Assembly: GCA_013812385.1 (NCBI GenBank)
Contig: JACCTM010000384.1
Coordinates: 1-10,467 of the forward strand
From: Geodermatophilaceae bacterium
GTDB lineage: Bacteria > Actinomycetota > Actinomycetes > Mycobacteriales > Geodermatophilaceae
Direction of reading: 5' to 3'
Length of the DNA: 10,467 bases
Below the pieces are notes generated by a model that was given only the letters and a program-made list of their open reading frames with translations, did no database searches and was not told the DNA's origin. Positions 1-6,667 of the stretch are shown in pieces (position 1 is the first letter of the stretch; each line of letters opens with the position of its first letter). The position numbers and the translations under genes are program-made.

Positions 1-42
1 TGTCACCGCCAGACCGGCGGGATGTACCACGAAGGAGTAGCC

Positions 43-225
43 ATGACCGACAACTTCAGTTTCGCCCCCGGGCTCAGTGCCGAGATCGCCTACCGGCACG
101 AGCGCATCGTCGAAGCCGCGGGCGGTATCCGACGGGTTCGGCGTGGCCGTGCCCGTCGGGCGGCCCGCGCGGTCGCCGTACGCAACGCCACCGGCCGGAT
201 CGGTGCCGCCCGACCGGCGCACTGA
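43..225 (+). CDS. Small basic hypothetical protein (60 aa)
   Basis: I do not recognise this protein. The ATG at 43 is chosen over an in-frame ATG at 22 because a strong ribosome-binding site, GAAGGAG at 31-37, lies five bases before it. The 60-residue product has a polar N-terminal part (about residues 1-27, with the helix-like stretch EIAYRHERIVEAAG) followed by a very arginine- and alanine-rich tail (residues 28-60, many RR pairs). There is no signal peptide or membrane segment. Codon third positions are almost all G or C, which supports real coding. Short, basic, helix-forming proteins of this kind are common and mostly uncharacterised in actinomycetes. The tail could bind nucleic acid, but that is inference from charge only. 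It ends about 90 bases before the probable start of the large LuxR-type regulator on the same strand, so co-transcription is possible. The main doubt is that the arginine-rich half could be a chance frame in GC-rich DNA. Confidence 0.5.
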   Translation: MTDNFSFAPGLSAEIAYRHERIVEAAGGIRRVRRGRARRAARAVAVRNATGRIGAARPAH

Positions 226-317
226 CCGGTGGTGCAGCCCGTCCTGTACGCATTGTCGGGTACGGACCAGCCGTGTATGCAGCCTTGGCGGCCAGCGACG
301 GCGCTTGCGGCGACCCG

Positions 318-3300
318 ATGAGTCAAGAAATGCTGTCGCAGCCGCGTGCCACGATGTTCCCCGTGGCCCGTACGAGTTCCCTGATCCCGTTGCTGGGACG
401 TGCCCGGGAGCTCGAGCGGCTGTGTTCCGCGGTCGGCGGCGCGCGTGCGGGCGAGCCCTCGACGGTTCTGCTGGCCGGAGACGCCGGAGTCGGCAAGACC
501 CGGCTGCTGCGCGAACTCGGTGACTGGGCTGCGGGCGAGGACCTGACCCTCTTGGTCGGGCACTGCGTGGACCTGGGCGAACTCGGCCTGCCCTACCTTC
601 CCTTTACCGAGATTCTGGCAGCGCTGACCCGCGATCCGGCTCCAGCGGTCGCCGAGATGATCGCCAGACATCCTGGCGTGGTCAGTCTGTTCAGCGGCGA
701 GCCGGGTCAGCCGCGTGCCATGGTTTCAGCCGGTCGGACCAACCCAGATCCTGCCGACCGAATCGCACCCGCCGGCTCTGGCCAACGGCAGCTCTTCGAG
801 GCGATCGCGACGCTGCTCTTCGAGCTGGCCGACCTGCGCCCGGTGCTGCTGGTCATCGAAGACCTGCACTGGGCTGACCAGTCCACTCGTGACCTGCTCC
901 GCTTCCTGATCAGCCGGCTCACCGAGCAGCGCCTGATGATCATCGGTTCCTACCGCACCGATGACCTGCATCGGCGCCACCCACTGCGTCCGTGGCTGGC
1001 CGAGCTGGTGCGGGTCGAGATCGTCGAGCGCCTGGTTCTGGCGCCGCTGGACGATCCGGACGTGGCCGCGCTGGTCCGAGCCGTACGACCTGGTCGGCTC
1101 TCGGACGCTGTGCTCCGGCGGATCGTCGATCGGGCCGAGGGCAACCCCTTCTATGCCGAGGAGCTGGCGGCCGCGGGTGGCCCTGGTGACTTCGGCTTTC
1201 GTGCCGAGGACCCGTCTTCCGCGGTCGGTGCCGGCGGAGTCCCGGACGGGCTCAGCGACGTCCTGCTGGCCCGGCTGGAAGCGCTACCGACGGATGCTCA
1301 GCACGTCGTACGAGTGGCGGCGATCGCCGGACGGAGCGTGGCGCACGAGGTCCTGGCCGCGGTCGCCGGCCTACCCCCGGCCGCGCTTGAGACCGCGATC
1401 CGAGAAGCGGTCAACCGGTACATCCTCGTCGCCGAGGACGACGGCAAGTACCAGTTCCGCCATGCCCTGCTGCGGGAGTCGGCCTACGGCGACCTGTTGC
1501 CCGGTGAGCGGGTCCGGCTGCATGCCGCCTTCGCCGAGCAGCTGGCCGACACCGGCTCGGCAGCCGAGCTGGCGTTGCACTACCGGGAGAGCAACGACCT
1601 GGCCGGAGCACTGGGGGCGAGTTGGCAGGCAGCCCGGGATGCGGCGCGCCTGCGCGGGCCGGTCGAGCAGTTGCAGCATCTGGAGCGGCTGCTCAGCCTG
1701 TGGCCTAGCGTTCCGGATGCAGCGCAACGGATCGGCAGGTCTTATGTTGCCGCGGCCCTGGAGGCAAGTGGCGCGGCATCAGATGCCGGTGAGCGGACCC
1801 GGTCGATCAAGCTGGCGCGATTTGCACTGGAGCGGCTCAACGCCGACCCGTCGTCCGATCCCGGCTTGGCGGTCCGGGTGCAGTACACGCTCGGGCAGAC
1901 CCTGCTCAACGCCGACCGGGACGCCGAAGCCTACGTCCACACCAGCGCCGCCATGGATGAGCTCGGGCCCGAGCCGACCGCGCAGAACGCGCGTACCTGG
2001 GCCTGGGCGGCGGCCATCCACATGCGATCGTCGTTCTTCAACGGGAAGTACGAAGAGTCCAAGGCCATCGGTGAGGCCGCGCTGGCCGTCGCGGAGCAGT
2101 ACGGCGTCGACGACGCCCGGGCCGATCTGCTGATCACGATCGCGCGGGTGTACGAGAAACATCCCGAGAGTGGCGGCTCGGTCGATCATCTGGCCCGGGC
2201 ACTGGAGCTGGCCCGCAGCTCAGGTGACATCGGCACCGAAATGCGGGCGACGTACAACCTGGCGGTGGCGACCTTCAACTCCGGTGATCTGACCGAGGCG
2301 CTGCGGGTCCTCAAGGCGGGCAATCGCCGGGCCATGGAAAGCGGCGTGCCCTATGGCGCGTATGCCACCGAGACGCTCTTCTTCACCGTGCATGCCTGCT
2401 TCATCGCCGGTGACTGGGAGACCGTCCGGTCCATCGTGGACGCGTGCCGGGCCCACGGTCCGGAATCCACCCGGCACGTGGTCGCTGCCGGGATGTATCG
2501 CGGGGTTGCGCGTGGTGAGGACGTCAGCGCCGATCTTGCCGAGGCGCGCCGATGGTTGGAGCTGCCGATCCTGGCGATCGTCGTCGGCATCGTCTCCGCC
2601 GAACTCGCCCTCGCCGCGGGCTCGCCGACCGACGCGCGCACCGCTGTCACCGACGCCATCGAACGGGTCACCGCAGTGTGGGACACGACGTTCATGGCCC
2701 AGATCCGGCTGATCGCACTGCTGACCTGCGCCTATGCCGACGAGGTCGAGCGGCTGCGGATGGTGCGGGATGCGGCGGGGGTCGCCGCGGCACGTGCCGA
2801 GGTGCAGCCCTTCCTCGACGACGCGGCCGTTGTCATCGCCTCGTGTCGAGCCGAGCGCGCTAGTCAGTCCCTCGGCGTCGAAGCTGACGCCTGGGTGCTG
2901 CGGCTGGCCGCCGAGTCGAGCCGACTCGACGACGATCGGTCGGGTGCCGTGCCGGCCTGGCGGGCTGCGGTGCGGGGCTTCGGGTACGGCGACCGCTACG
3001 AGCAGGCTCGGAGCAGACTCCGGCTGGCCGAGGCGCTGATCGCTACCGACCAACGGCACGAGGCTCAAGCGGAAGCCCGGTTGGCCTACGACGTTGCCCG
3101 CGAGTTGGGTGCTGCGCCGCTTGTCGCTGCGGTGGAGTCCCTGGCTCGCCGCGCCCGGCTCGACATCGGCGCTCCGACCTCGGCTCGTTCCGATGGGACC
3201 GGGCTGACCCCCCGGGAGCAGGAGGTTCTCGACCTGTTGGCTCGCGGCCGGACGAATCGCCAGATCGGCACCGAACTGTTCATCAGCGAGAAGACCGCGA

Positions 3301-3395
3301 GCGTGCACGTCTCCAACATCCTCGGCAAGTTGCACGCCTCCGGGCGCACGGAGGCGGTAACGATCGCGCATCACCGCGGCCTGATCTCGGCATGA
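318..3395 (+). CDS. Large ATP-binding LuxR-family transcriptional regulator (LAL type)
   Basis: This is a regulator of the LAL class (large ATP-binding regulators of the LuxR family), about 1025 residues, usual size for the group. Numbered from the ATG at 318: an AAA/NACHT-type ATPase domain starts near residue 25 (LLGRARELERL), with Walker A GDAGVGKT at 54-61 and Walker B VLLVIEDLHWAD near 176-187. A long helical middle (about 380-950) looks like degenerate TPR repeats. A LuxR/FixJ-type helix-turn-helix closes the protein (963-1025; LTPREQEVLDLLARG, then SEKTASVHVSNIL). Family knowledge: such proteins couple ATP and ligand or protein sensing to transcription activation, often of secondary-metabolite or sugar-use genes; the target here is unknown. 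The start is uncertain. In-frame GTG 273, ATG 330 and ATG 354 are alternatives, and none has a good ribosome-binding site. No biosynthetic cluster is visible beside it, and the flanking genes do not point to a target. Confidence 0.93.
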   Translation: MSQEMLSQPRATMFPVARTSSLIPLLGRARELERLCSAVGGARAGEPSTVLLAGDAGVGKTRLLRELGDWAAGEDLTLLVGHCVDLGELGLPYLPFTEILAALTRDPAPAVAEMIARHPGVVSLFSGEPGQPRAMVSAGRTNPDPADRIAPAGSGQRQLFEAIATLLFELADLRPVLLVIEDLHWADQSTRDLLRFLISRLTEQRLMIIGSYRTDDLHRRHPLRPWLAELVRVEIVERLVLAPLDDPDVAALVRAVRPGRLSDAVLRRIVDRAEGNPFYAEELAAAGGPGDFGFRAEDPSSAVGAGGVPDGLSDVLLARLEALPTDAQHVVRVAAIAGRSVAHEVLAAVAGLPPAALETAIREAVNRYILVAEDDGKYQFRHALLRESAYGDLLPGERVRLHAAFAEQLADTGSAAELALHYRESNDLAGALGASWQAARDAARLRGPVEQLQHLERLLSLWPSVPDAAQRIGRSYVAAALEASGAASDAGERTRSIKLARFALERLNADPSSDPGLAVRVQYTLGQTLLNADRDAEAYVHTSAAMDELGPEPTAQNARTWAWAAAIHMRSSFFNGKYEESKAIGEAALAVAEQYGVDDARADLLITIARVYEKHPESGGSVDHLARALELARSSGDIGTEMRATYNLAVATFNSGDLTEALRVLKAGNRRAMESGVPYGAYATETLFFTVHACFIAGDWETVRSIVDACRAHGPESTRHVVAAGMYRGVARGEDVSADLAEARRWLELPILAIVVGIVSAELALAAGSPTDARTAVTDAIERVTAVWDTTFMAQIRLIALLTCAYADEVERLRMVRDAAGVAAARAEVQPFLDDAAVVIASCRAERASQSLGVEADAWVLRLAAESSRLDDDRSGAVPAWRAAVRGFGYGDRYEQARSRLRLAEALIATDQRHEAQAEARLAYDVARELGAAPLVAAVESLARRARLDIGAPTSARSDGTGLTPREQEVLDLLARGRTNRQIGTELFISEKTASVHVSNILGKLHASGRTEAVTIAHHRGLISA

Positions 3396-3589
3396 CGGAA
3401 CGAGGACCGGTCTTGTTGCGTGGCACGGGAATGAACTCGCTCGCCAAACGCCTGATGTCCGGAGTTGCCTTCGTGATGGCAATGGCGCTCGGTCTGAGTC
3501 TCGGGTTCCTGGCCGTACGCCTGTTCACCGTCTGTGGCCCACCTGTGCATGGGGCGCAACGCTCGGAAGGACTTTGGCGCCGGGGGTCC
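3392..3589 (+). other. Possible small membrane protein or truncated remnant
   Basis: A reading frame opens with an ATG at 3392 that overlaps the stop codon of the LAL regulator (ATGA), the arrangement of translational coupling. A second in-frame ATG lies at 3431. Its early part encodes one convincing hydrophobic helix, about residues 24-48 (GVAFVMAMALGLSLGFLAV and following), preceded by basic residues, as in a single-pass membrane protein. Codon third positions are GC-biased through this helix. After about residue 50 the translation loses protein-like character, and the frame stays open to 3793 only by running antisense through the 3' end of vapC. I therefore limit the entry to the stretch before vapC. 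It may be the front of a membrane-protein gene cut off when the toxin-antitoxin islet arrived, a very short real protein, or a chance frame. Confidence 0.25.
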
Positions 3590-3967
3590 TCAATACGGGC
3601 GCGCCAGATTCTCGAACATTGGAAAGTGGCGCAGATTCGTGGTGAGCAACGGCGTGCCGAGGATCGTTGCGGTCGCGGCGATGAGGTAATCCGCATCGTC
3701 GATCCCCGAGTGACTCGCCCGGTACGTACGGGCGTAGGTGGCGGCCTGACGCGCGACGGGCTCGGTCACGGGAATCCAATCGATGGCCTCTAGGAACCGT
3801 TCTACGGCCGTCTCGTCAGGGGCTCGTGCACCAGCGAGTAGCTCGAAGCGGACAAGTTCTGAGCTCACGAGGGCCACCTGTGCGCCGAGCAGGTCATCGA
3901 GGAGCCGGGTGGCCGGCTGATGTCCGCGGAGGTGATCCACCGCCACGCTGGTGTCGAGGAACCTCAT
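3590..3967 (-). CDS. vapC: VapC-type PIN-domain ribonuclease toxin
   Basis: This is the toxin of a type II toxin-antitoxin pair: a PIN-domain endoribonuclease that, in this family, cuts specific RNAs (tRNAs or rRNA in studied cases) with bound magnesium or manganese. The ATG at 3967 gives 125 residues, normal for VapC. An upstream in-frame start would only add 29 residues overlapping the antitoxin, with no PIN homology. The acidic active site is complete: D5 in MRFLDTSV, E42 in RFELLAG, and D93 in DADYLIAATA, plus the usual C-terminal LLTTNLRHF, where N111 takes the fourth position as in many VapCs. The start codon overlaps the antitoxin stop by four bases (ATGA), so the two are translationally coupled. 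The gene converges on the LAL regulator, leaving 194 bases between their stops. It looks intact, so it should be active when the antitoxin is lost. The RNA target cannot be read from the sequence. Confidence 0.92.
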   Translation of the reverse strand: MRFLDTSVAVDHLRGHQPATRLLDDLLGAQVALVSSELVRFELLAGARAPDETAVERFLEAIDWIPVTEPVARQAATYARTYRASHSGIDDADYLIAATATILGTPLLTTNLRHFPMFENLARPY

Positions 3968-4224
3968 GACCAGCCAAGTCGCTCGAGTCGCTCGTTCAGG
4001 TCTCCCCGGATCGCCTCGACGTACTGCTTTCCGGTCAGTCCCCGCTCCTGCCACGCACCCGCACTTGCGCGCAGCGCCGATCGTCGCGCCGACCAGTCGC
4101 GGTCGCCGTACCGATCCTGAATCGCCCGACGGATGAGTTCAGATCGGGAAGCGCCGGTCCGAGCCGACGCCCGATCAAGGAGTGCGACGTCATCAGTGCT
4201 GAGATACACCTGCGTACGCTGCAT
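3964..4224 (-). CDS. vapB: VapB-type ribbon-helix-helix antitoxin
   Basis: This is the antitoxin for the VapC toxin just downstream. The product of 86 residues opens with a ribbon-helix-helix DNA-binding domain (CopG/MetJ/Arc type): strand TQVYLS at residues 4-9, helix DDVALLDRASARTG, turn, then helix SRSELIRRAIQDRYG ending near 40. The C-terminal half (41-86, ending in ERLGWS) is the part expected to wrap round the toxin and block its active site. The dimer is expected to repress its own promoter, more tightly with toxin bound. I chose the ATG at 4224 over the ATG at 4242 (six residues longer) because the RHH strand starts at once and a TATAGT -10 box ends six bases upstream, fitting a leaderless mRNA. 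The longer start would swallow that promoter. No ribosome-binding site precedes 4224. The stop overlaps the vapC start. Confidence 0.9.
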   Translation of the reverse strand: MQRTQVYLSTDDVALLDRASARTGASRSELIRRAIQDRYGDRDWSARRSALRASAGAWQERGLTGKQYVEAIRGDLNERLERLGWS

Positions 4225-4241
4225 GATGTCACTATACATCA
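4224..4241. promoter_or_regulatory. Inverted repeat, probable VapB(C) operator
   Basis: TGATGT, six bases, ACATCA: a perfect inverted repeat with six-base arms. It covers the whole -10 box and touches the vapB start codon. RHH antitoxins bind short inverted repeats at their own promoters, so this is the natural candidate operator. Binding here would block RNA polymerase directly. The repeat is seen in the sequence; the role is inferred from its position and the antitoxin family. Confidence 0.5.
4231..4236 (-). promoter_or_regulatory. Probable -10 box of the vapBC promoter (leaderless)
   Basis: Read on the minus strand this is TATAGT, which fits the actinobacterial -10 consensus TANNNT. Six bases (GACATC) separate it from the vapB ATG, so transcription would begin at or next to the A of the start codon. 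That is the geometry of leaderless mRNAs, which are common in actinomycetes, and it agrees with the lack of a ribosome-binding site. No convincing -35 box is seen at the usual distance. Confidence 0.55.
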
Positions 4242-4328
4242 CTTGAAGCGCTCCAACTGCTCGGTGTTCATCCCGTCTGGTGCTGAATCGGGTCGTTGTC
4301 TCTCCTCAGTCCGCCACGGCAAAGCCGT

Positions 4329-4730
4329 CTATCGTTCTTGCATCGCGGCAGTGATCTGCTGCAGCCGTTGGATATCGGGCCTCTTACCTCTAGCTCGGTG
4401 CTGGCTTCTTGGTACAACTGAAGGATCTCCCGAGCAGCGCGCTTTGCGCCCCTGGGGAACTGTCGCGCTACCTGAATGCGTGCGGATTGCCTGGATGAAT
4501 TCATCCAACGTCTCTAGCGGTAATCCGCGACCAAGCCATCTCTGGGCTTGTTCTGCACTGGTCAGATATCGACTCACGAGTGCATGCCCCTTGCGGAAGG
4601 CAATAAGAACATCGGTGACGCCCTATTCGATCTGGTCTACCTTGCGGAGAGCCGTCTGTTGGCCGGTTAGTTCCGCGTCGGCGCGTATGCGATCCACTCG
4701 GTGCGATGCCCTGGCCCGCTCGGGGCTATG
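4329..4730 (-). pseudogene. Decayed gene, unrecognised helical protein
   Basis: On the minus strand a protein-like translation can be followed only by crossing a stop and changing frame. From about 4730 the frame reads HSPERARASHRVDRI and on to TALRKVDQIE, meets TAG at 4623-4625, then continues in the same frame with GVTDVLIAFRKGHALVSRYL, EQAQRWLGRGLPLETLDEFI and QAIR to about 4480. Coding character then moves to another frame (ARIQVARQFPRGAKRAAREI, then LQLYQEASTELEVRG) and apparently back to the first for PDIQRLQQITAAMQER, ending at TAG 4329. That makes one in-frame stop and about two frameshifts. A GTG at 4577 could restart the middle part, but the later shifts would still break it. The product would be largely alpha-helical and charged. 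I do not recognise the family. GC content is lower than in the flanking genes. Whether the upstream edge extends past 4740 is unclear. Confidence 0.5.
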
Positions 4731-4739
4731 GTTCAGTCC

Positions 4740-4890
4740 ATACCCTGAGCACCGTCTCTCATGACGGTGTCAAGATCGCCTGGTACAGCGTTGAGGAGTT
4801 CGTTCGACAAGTGTCTTCGGCTGTCATTGCATGGCTGAGCCGCTGTTCAGGCGCCGGTTGCCTTTGCCCACAGAGTTCACACGCGGATGG
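4740..4890. other. Spacer with no supported gene
   Basis: This is the stretch between the gene remnant and the 3' end of the XPB helicase gene. All frames are short or interrupted near here. A plus-strand frame passing through (about 4706-4969) has a short protein-like patch, VSHDGVKIAWYSVEEFV, near 4760-4810. It runs into antisense of the helicase gene and has no ribosome-binding site, so I do not call it. It could be a further gene scrap. No hairpin with a T-run that would serve as a terminator for the helicase gene is visible. Confidence 0.4.
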
Positions 4891-6528
4891 TCAACCCACC
4901 CTGTCCGCGTCGACAATCGTGTACGCGTACCCCTGCTCGGCCAGGAAGCGCTGCCGGTGTGAGGCGTAGTCCACGTCCAGGGTGTCCCGGGCTACGACGG
5001 TATAGAAATGTGCTTGGCGCCCATCGGCTTTGGGCCGCAGAATCCGGCCGAGGCGCTGCGCCTCCTCCTGGCGGGACCCGAACGTCCCGGATACCTGGAT
5101 CGCGACAGCCGCCTCGGGCAGGTCGATGGAGAAGTTGGCGACCTTGGACACGACCAAGGTGTGGATCTCCCCACGGCGGAACAGGTCGTAGAGCTTCTCT
5201 CGTTCCTTGTTGGTCGTCGAGCCCTGGATGATCGGGACGTCGAGGTCCGCGCCGAGTTGCTCGAGTTGGTTGAGATAGGCCCCGATCACCAGCACCTGAT
5301 CGCCGTGGTGCTTCTCGACCAACCGACGGATCACGGGCCGTTTCGAGGACGCGGTCGAGCACATCTTGTAGCGCTCTTCCGGCTCGGCCAGCGCGTAGCT
5401 CATCCGTTCGTCATCGGTCAGCGAGACCCGCACCTCGATGCACTCGGCCGGTGCGATCCAGCCCTGCGCCTCGATGTCGCGCCACGGGGCGTCGTACCGC
5501 TTGGGCCCGATCAGGGAGAACACGTCGCCCTCGCGGCCGTCCTCGCGTACCAGCGTGGCCGTCAGCCCGAGCCGGCGACGGGACTGCAGGTCCGCAGTGA
5601 GCCGGAAGATCGGTGCGGGCAGCAGATGCACCTCGTCGTAGATGATCAGCCCCCAATCGCGGGCATCGAAGAGTTCGAGGTGGCGGTATTCGCCTTTGCG
5701 GCGTGTGGTCATGACCTGATAGGTCGCGATGGTGACCGGCCGGATCTCCTTGCGTTCGCCGGAGTACTCGCCGATCTCCTCCTCGGTCAACGAGGTACGG
5801 GCGATCAGCTCGCGCTTCCACTGCCGGCCGGCGACGGTGTTGGTGACCAGGATCAGCGTGGTGGCATTGGCCTCCGCCATCGCCGCGGCCCCCACCAGCG
5901 TCTTGCCAGCCCCGCAGGGCAGCACGACAACCCCGGAGCCGCCGGCCCAGAAGTTCTCCACCGACTCGCGCTGGTAGTCGCGCAGGGTCCAGCCGTCCTG
6001 GTTCAGCTCGATGTCGTGGGCCTGGCCGTCGACGTACCCGGCTAGGTCCTCGGCCGGCCAGCCGACCTTGAGCAGCGCCTGCTTGAGCCGGCCACGTTCG
6101 GAGGCGTGCACGACGACGGTGGACTCGTCGAGGTCGGCGCCGAGCATCGGGCTGATCTTCTTGTTCCGTCTGATCTCGGCCAGGACCGCCGGATCGTTGC
6201 TGGTCAGCGTCAGTCCGTGGACCGGGTTGGTGGCCAGGGTCAACCGGCCGTACCGGGCCATCGTCTCGGCGACGTCGACCAGCAGGGCGTGCGGTACGGC
6301 GTATCGGGAGTAGCGGACCAGCGCGTCGACCACCTGCTCGGCGTCGTGCCCGGCGGCGCGCGCGTTCCAGAGGGCCAGTGGGGTGACCCGGTAGGTGTGC
6401 ACGTGCTCGGGGGAGCGCTCGAGCTCGGCAAAGGGTGCGATGGCCGCACGGCAGGCGCTGGCGTCCGGGTGATCGACTTCGAGGAGAAGGGTCTTGTCCG
6501 ACTGCACGATCAGGGGTCCGTCGGTCAC
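4891..6528 (-). CDS. ercc3: XPB/ERCC3-type DNA repair helicase (SF2)
   Basis: This is an ATP-dependent 3'-5' DNA helicase/translocase of superfamily 2, the bacterial XPB family, thought to act in DNA repair; its exact pathway in bacteria is unsettled. The GTG at 6528 gives 545 residues, close to mycobacterial XPB, and the N-terminus (VTDGPLIVQSDKTLLLEVDH) matches the family start. An ATG at 6618 would add 30 unlike residues. In order: an N-terminal damage-recognition-like region (about 1-170), LRDYQRES (182-189), Walker A CGAGKT (205-210), DEVH box (298-301), motif III TAT (323-325), the XPB-specific RED motif (328-330), and motif VI QRLGRILRPK (491-500). All catalytic motifs are present, so it should be active. 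It lies 139 bases downstream of the helicase-associated gene in the same orientation, but seems to have its own leaderless promoter. Downstream is the degraded islet, and no terminator is seen. Confidence 0.96.
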   Translation of the reverse strand: MTDGPLIVQSDKTLLLEVDHPDASACRAAIAPFAELERSPEHVHTYRVTPLALWNARAAGHDAEQVVDALVRYSRYAVPHALLVDVAETMARYGRLTLATNPVHGLTLTSNDPAVLAEIRRNKKISPMLGADLDESTVVVHASERGRLKQALLKVGWPAEDLAGYVDGQAHDIELNQDGWTLRDYQRESVENFWAGGSGVVVLPCGAGKTLVGAAAMAEANATTLILVTNTVAGRQWKRELIARTSLTEEEIGEYSGERKEIRPVTIATYQVMTTRRKGEYRHLELFDARDWGLIIYDEVHLLPAPIFRLTADLQSRRRLGLTATLVREDGREGDVFSLIGPKRYDAPWRDIEAQGWIAPAECIEVRVSLTDDERMSYALAEPEERYKMCSTASSKRPVIRRLVEKHHGDQVLVIGAYLNQLEQLGADLDVPIIQGSTTNKEREKLYDLFRRGEIHTLVVSKVANFSIDLPEAAVAIQVSGTFGSRQEEAQRLGRILRPKADGRQAHFYTVVARDTLDVDYASHRQRFLAEQGYAYTIVDADRVG

Positions 6529-6534
6529 TTGTCC

Positions 6535-6540
6535 AGAGTA
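6535..6540 (-). promoter_or_regulatory. Probable -10 box of the xpb promoter (leaderless)
   Basis: On the minus strand this reads TACTCT, fitting TANNNT, with exactly six bases (GGACAA) before the GTG start of the helicase. Transcription would start at the GTG, giving a leaderless mRNA. The spacing is the same as at vapB. No good ribosome-binding site or -35 box is visible. The TANNNT pattern is loose, so chance occurrence is possible. Confidence 0.4.
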
Positions 6541-6667
6541 GGCGCCCGCCCGCAATACACCCGTCCTGTCCGGAATGCGGGTGATGCGAAGGGTGTAAAG
6601 CGGCCAGAACGGGTGCAATGCGATCGTCGGGCGACCGCATCCGCGACAGGCGGCCCCCTCGCGAGGG

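Noticed and set aside
2220..3482. A 420-residue open frame on the minus strand
   Set aside because: It lies antisense to the LAL regulator. The translation is proline/arginine/glycine-rich without motifs, and the plus frame has clear ATPase and helix-turn-helix motifs. Long antisense frames are expected in GC-rich DNA.
3568..3588. Possible hairpin between the convergent LAL and vapC genes (GGACTTTGGCGCC and following)
   Set aside because: The stem needs several G-T pairs and a bulge, and no T-run follows. A terminator is expected here but this is too weak to claim.
3968..4054. N-terminal extension of VapC
   Set aside because: The 29 extra residues overlap the antitoxin gene, and the PIN domain begins directly at the ATG at 3967 with the usual ATGA overlap.
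4243..4764. A 173-residue plus-strand frame next to vapB
   Set aside because: It is serine/cysteine/arginine-rich and has no ribosome-binding site. It lies antisense to a more protein-like but broken minus-strand gene and starts inside the vapBC promoter region.
5411..6640. A 409-residue open frame on the minus strand overlapping xpb
   Set aside because: It is the other frame of the helicase gene. The translation is arginine/proline-rich, with none of the SF2 motifs that the xpb frame shows in order.
6656..6667. Perfect palindrome CCCTCGCGAGGG right after the stop of the helicase-associated gene
   Set aside because: Only a four-base stem with a CGCG loop can form and no T-run follows on the minus strand, so a terminator call is not supported.
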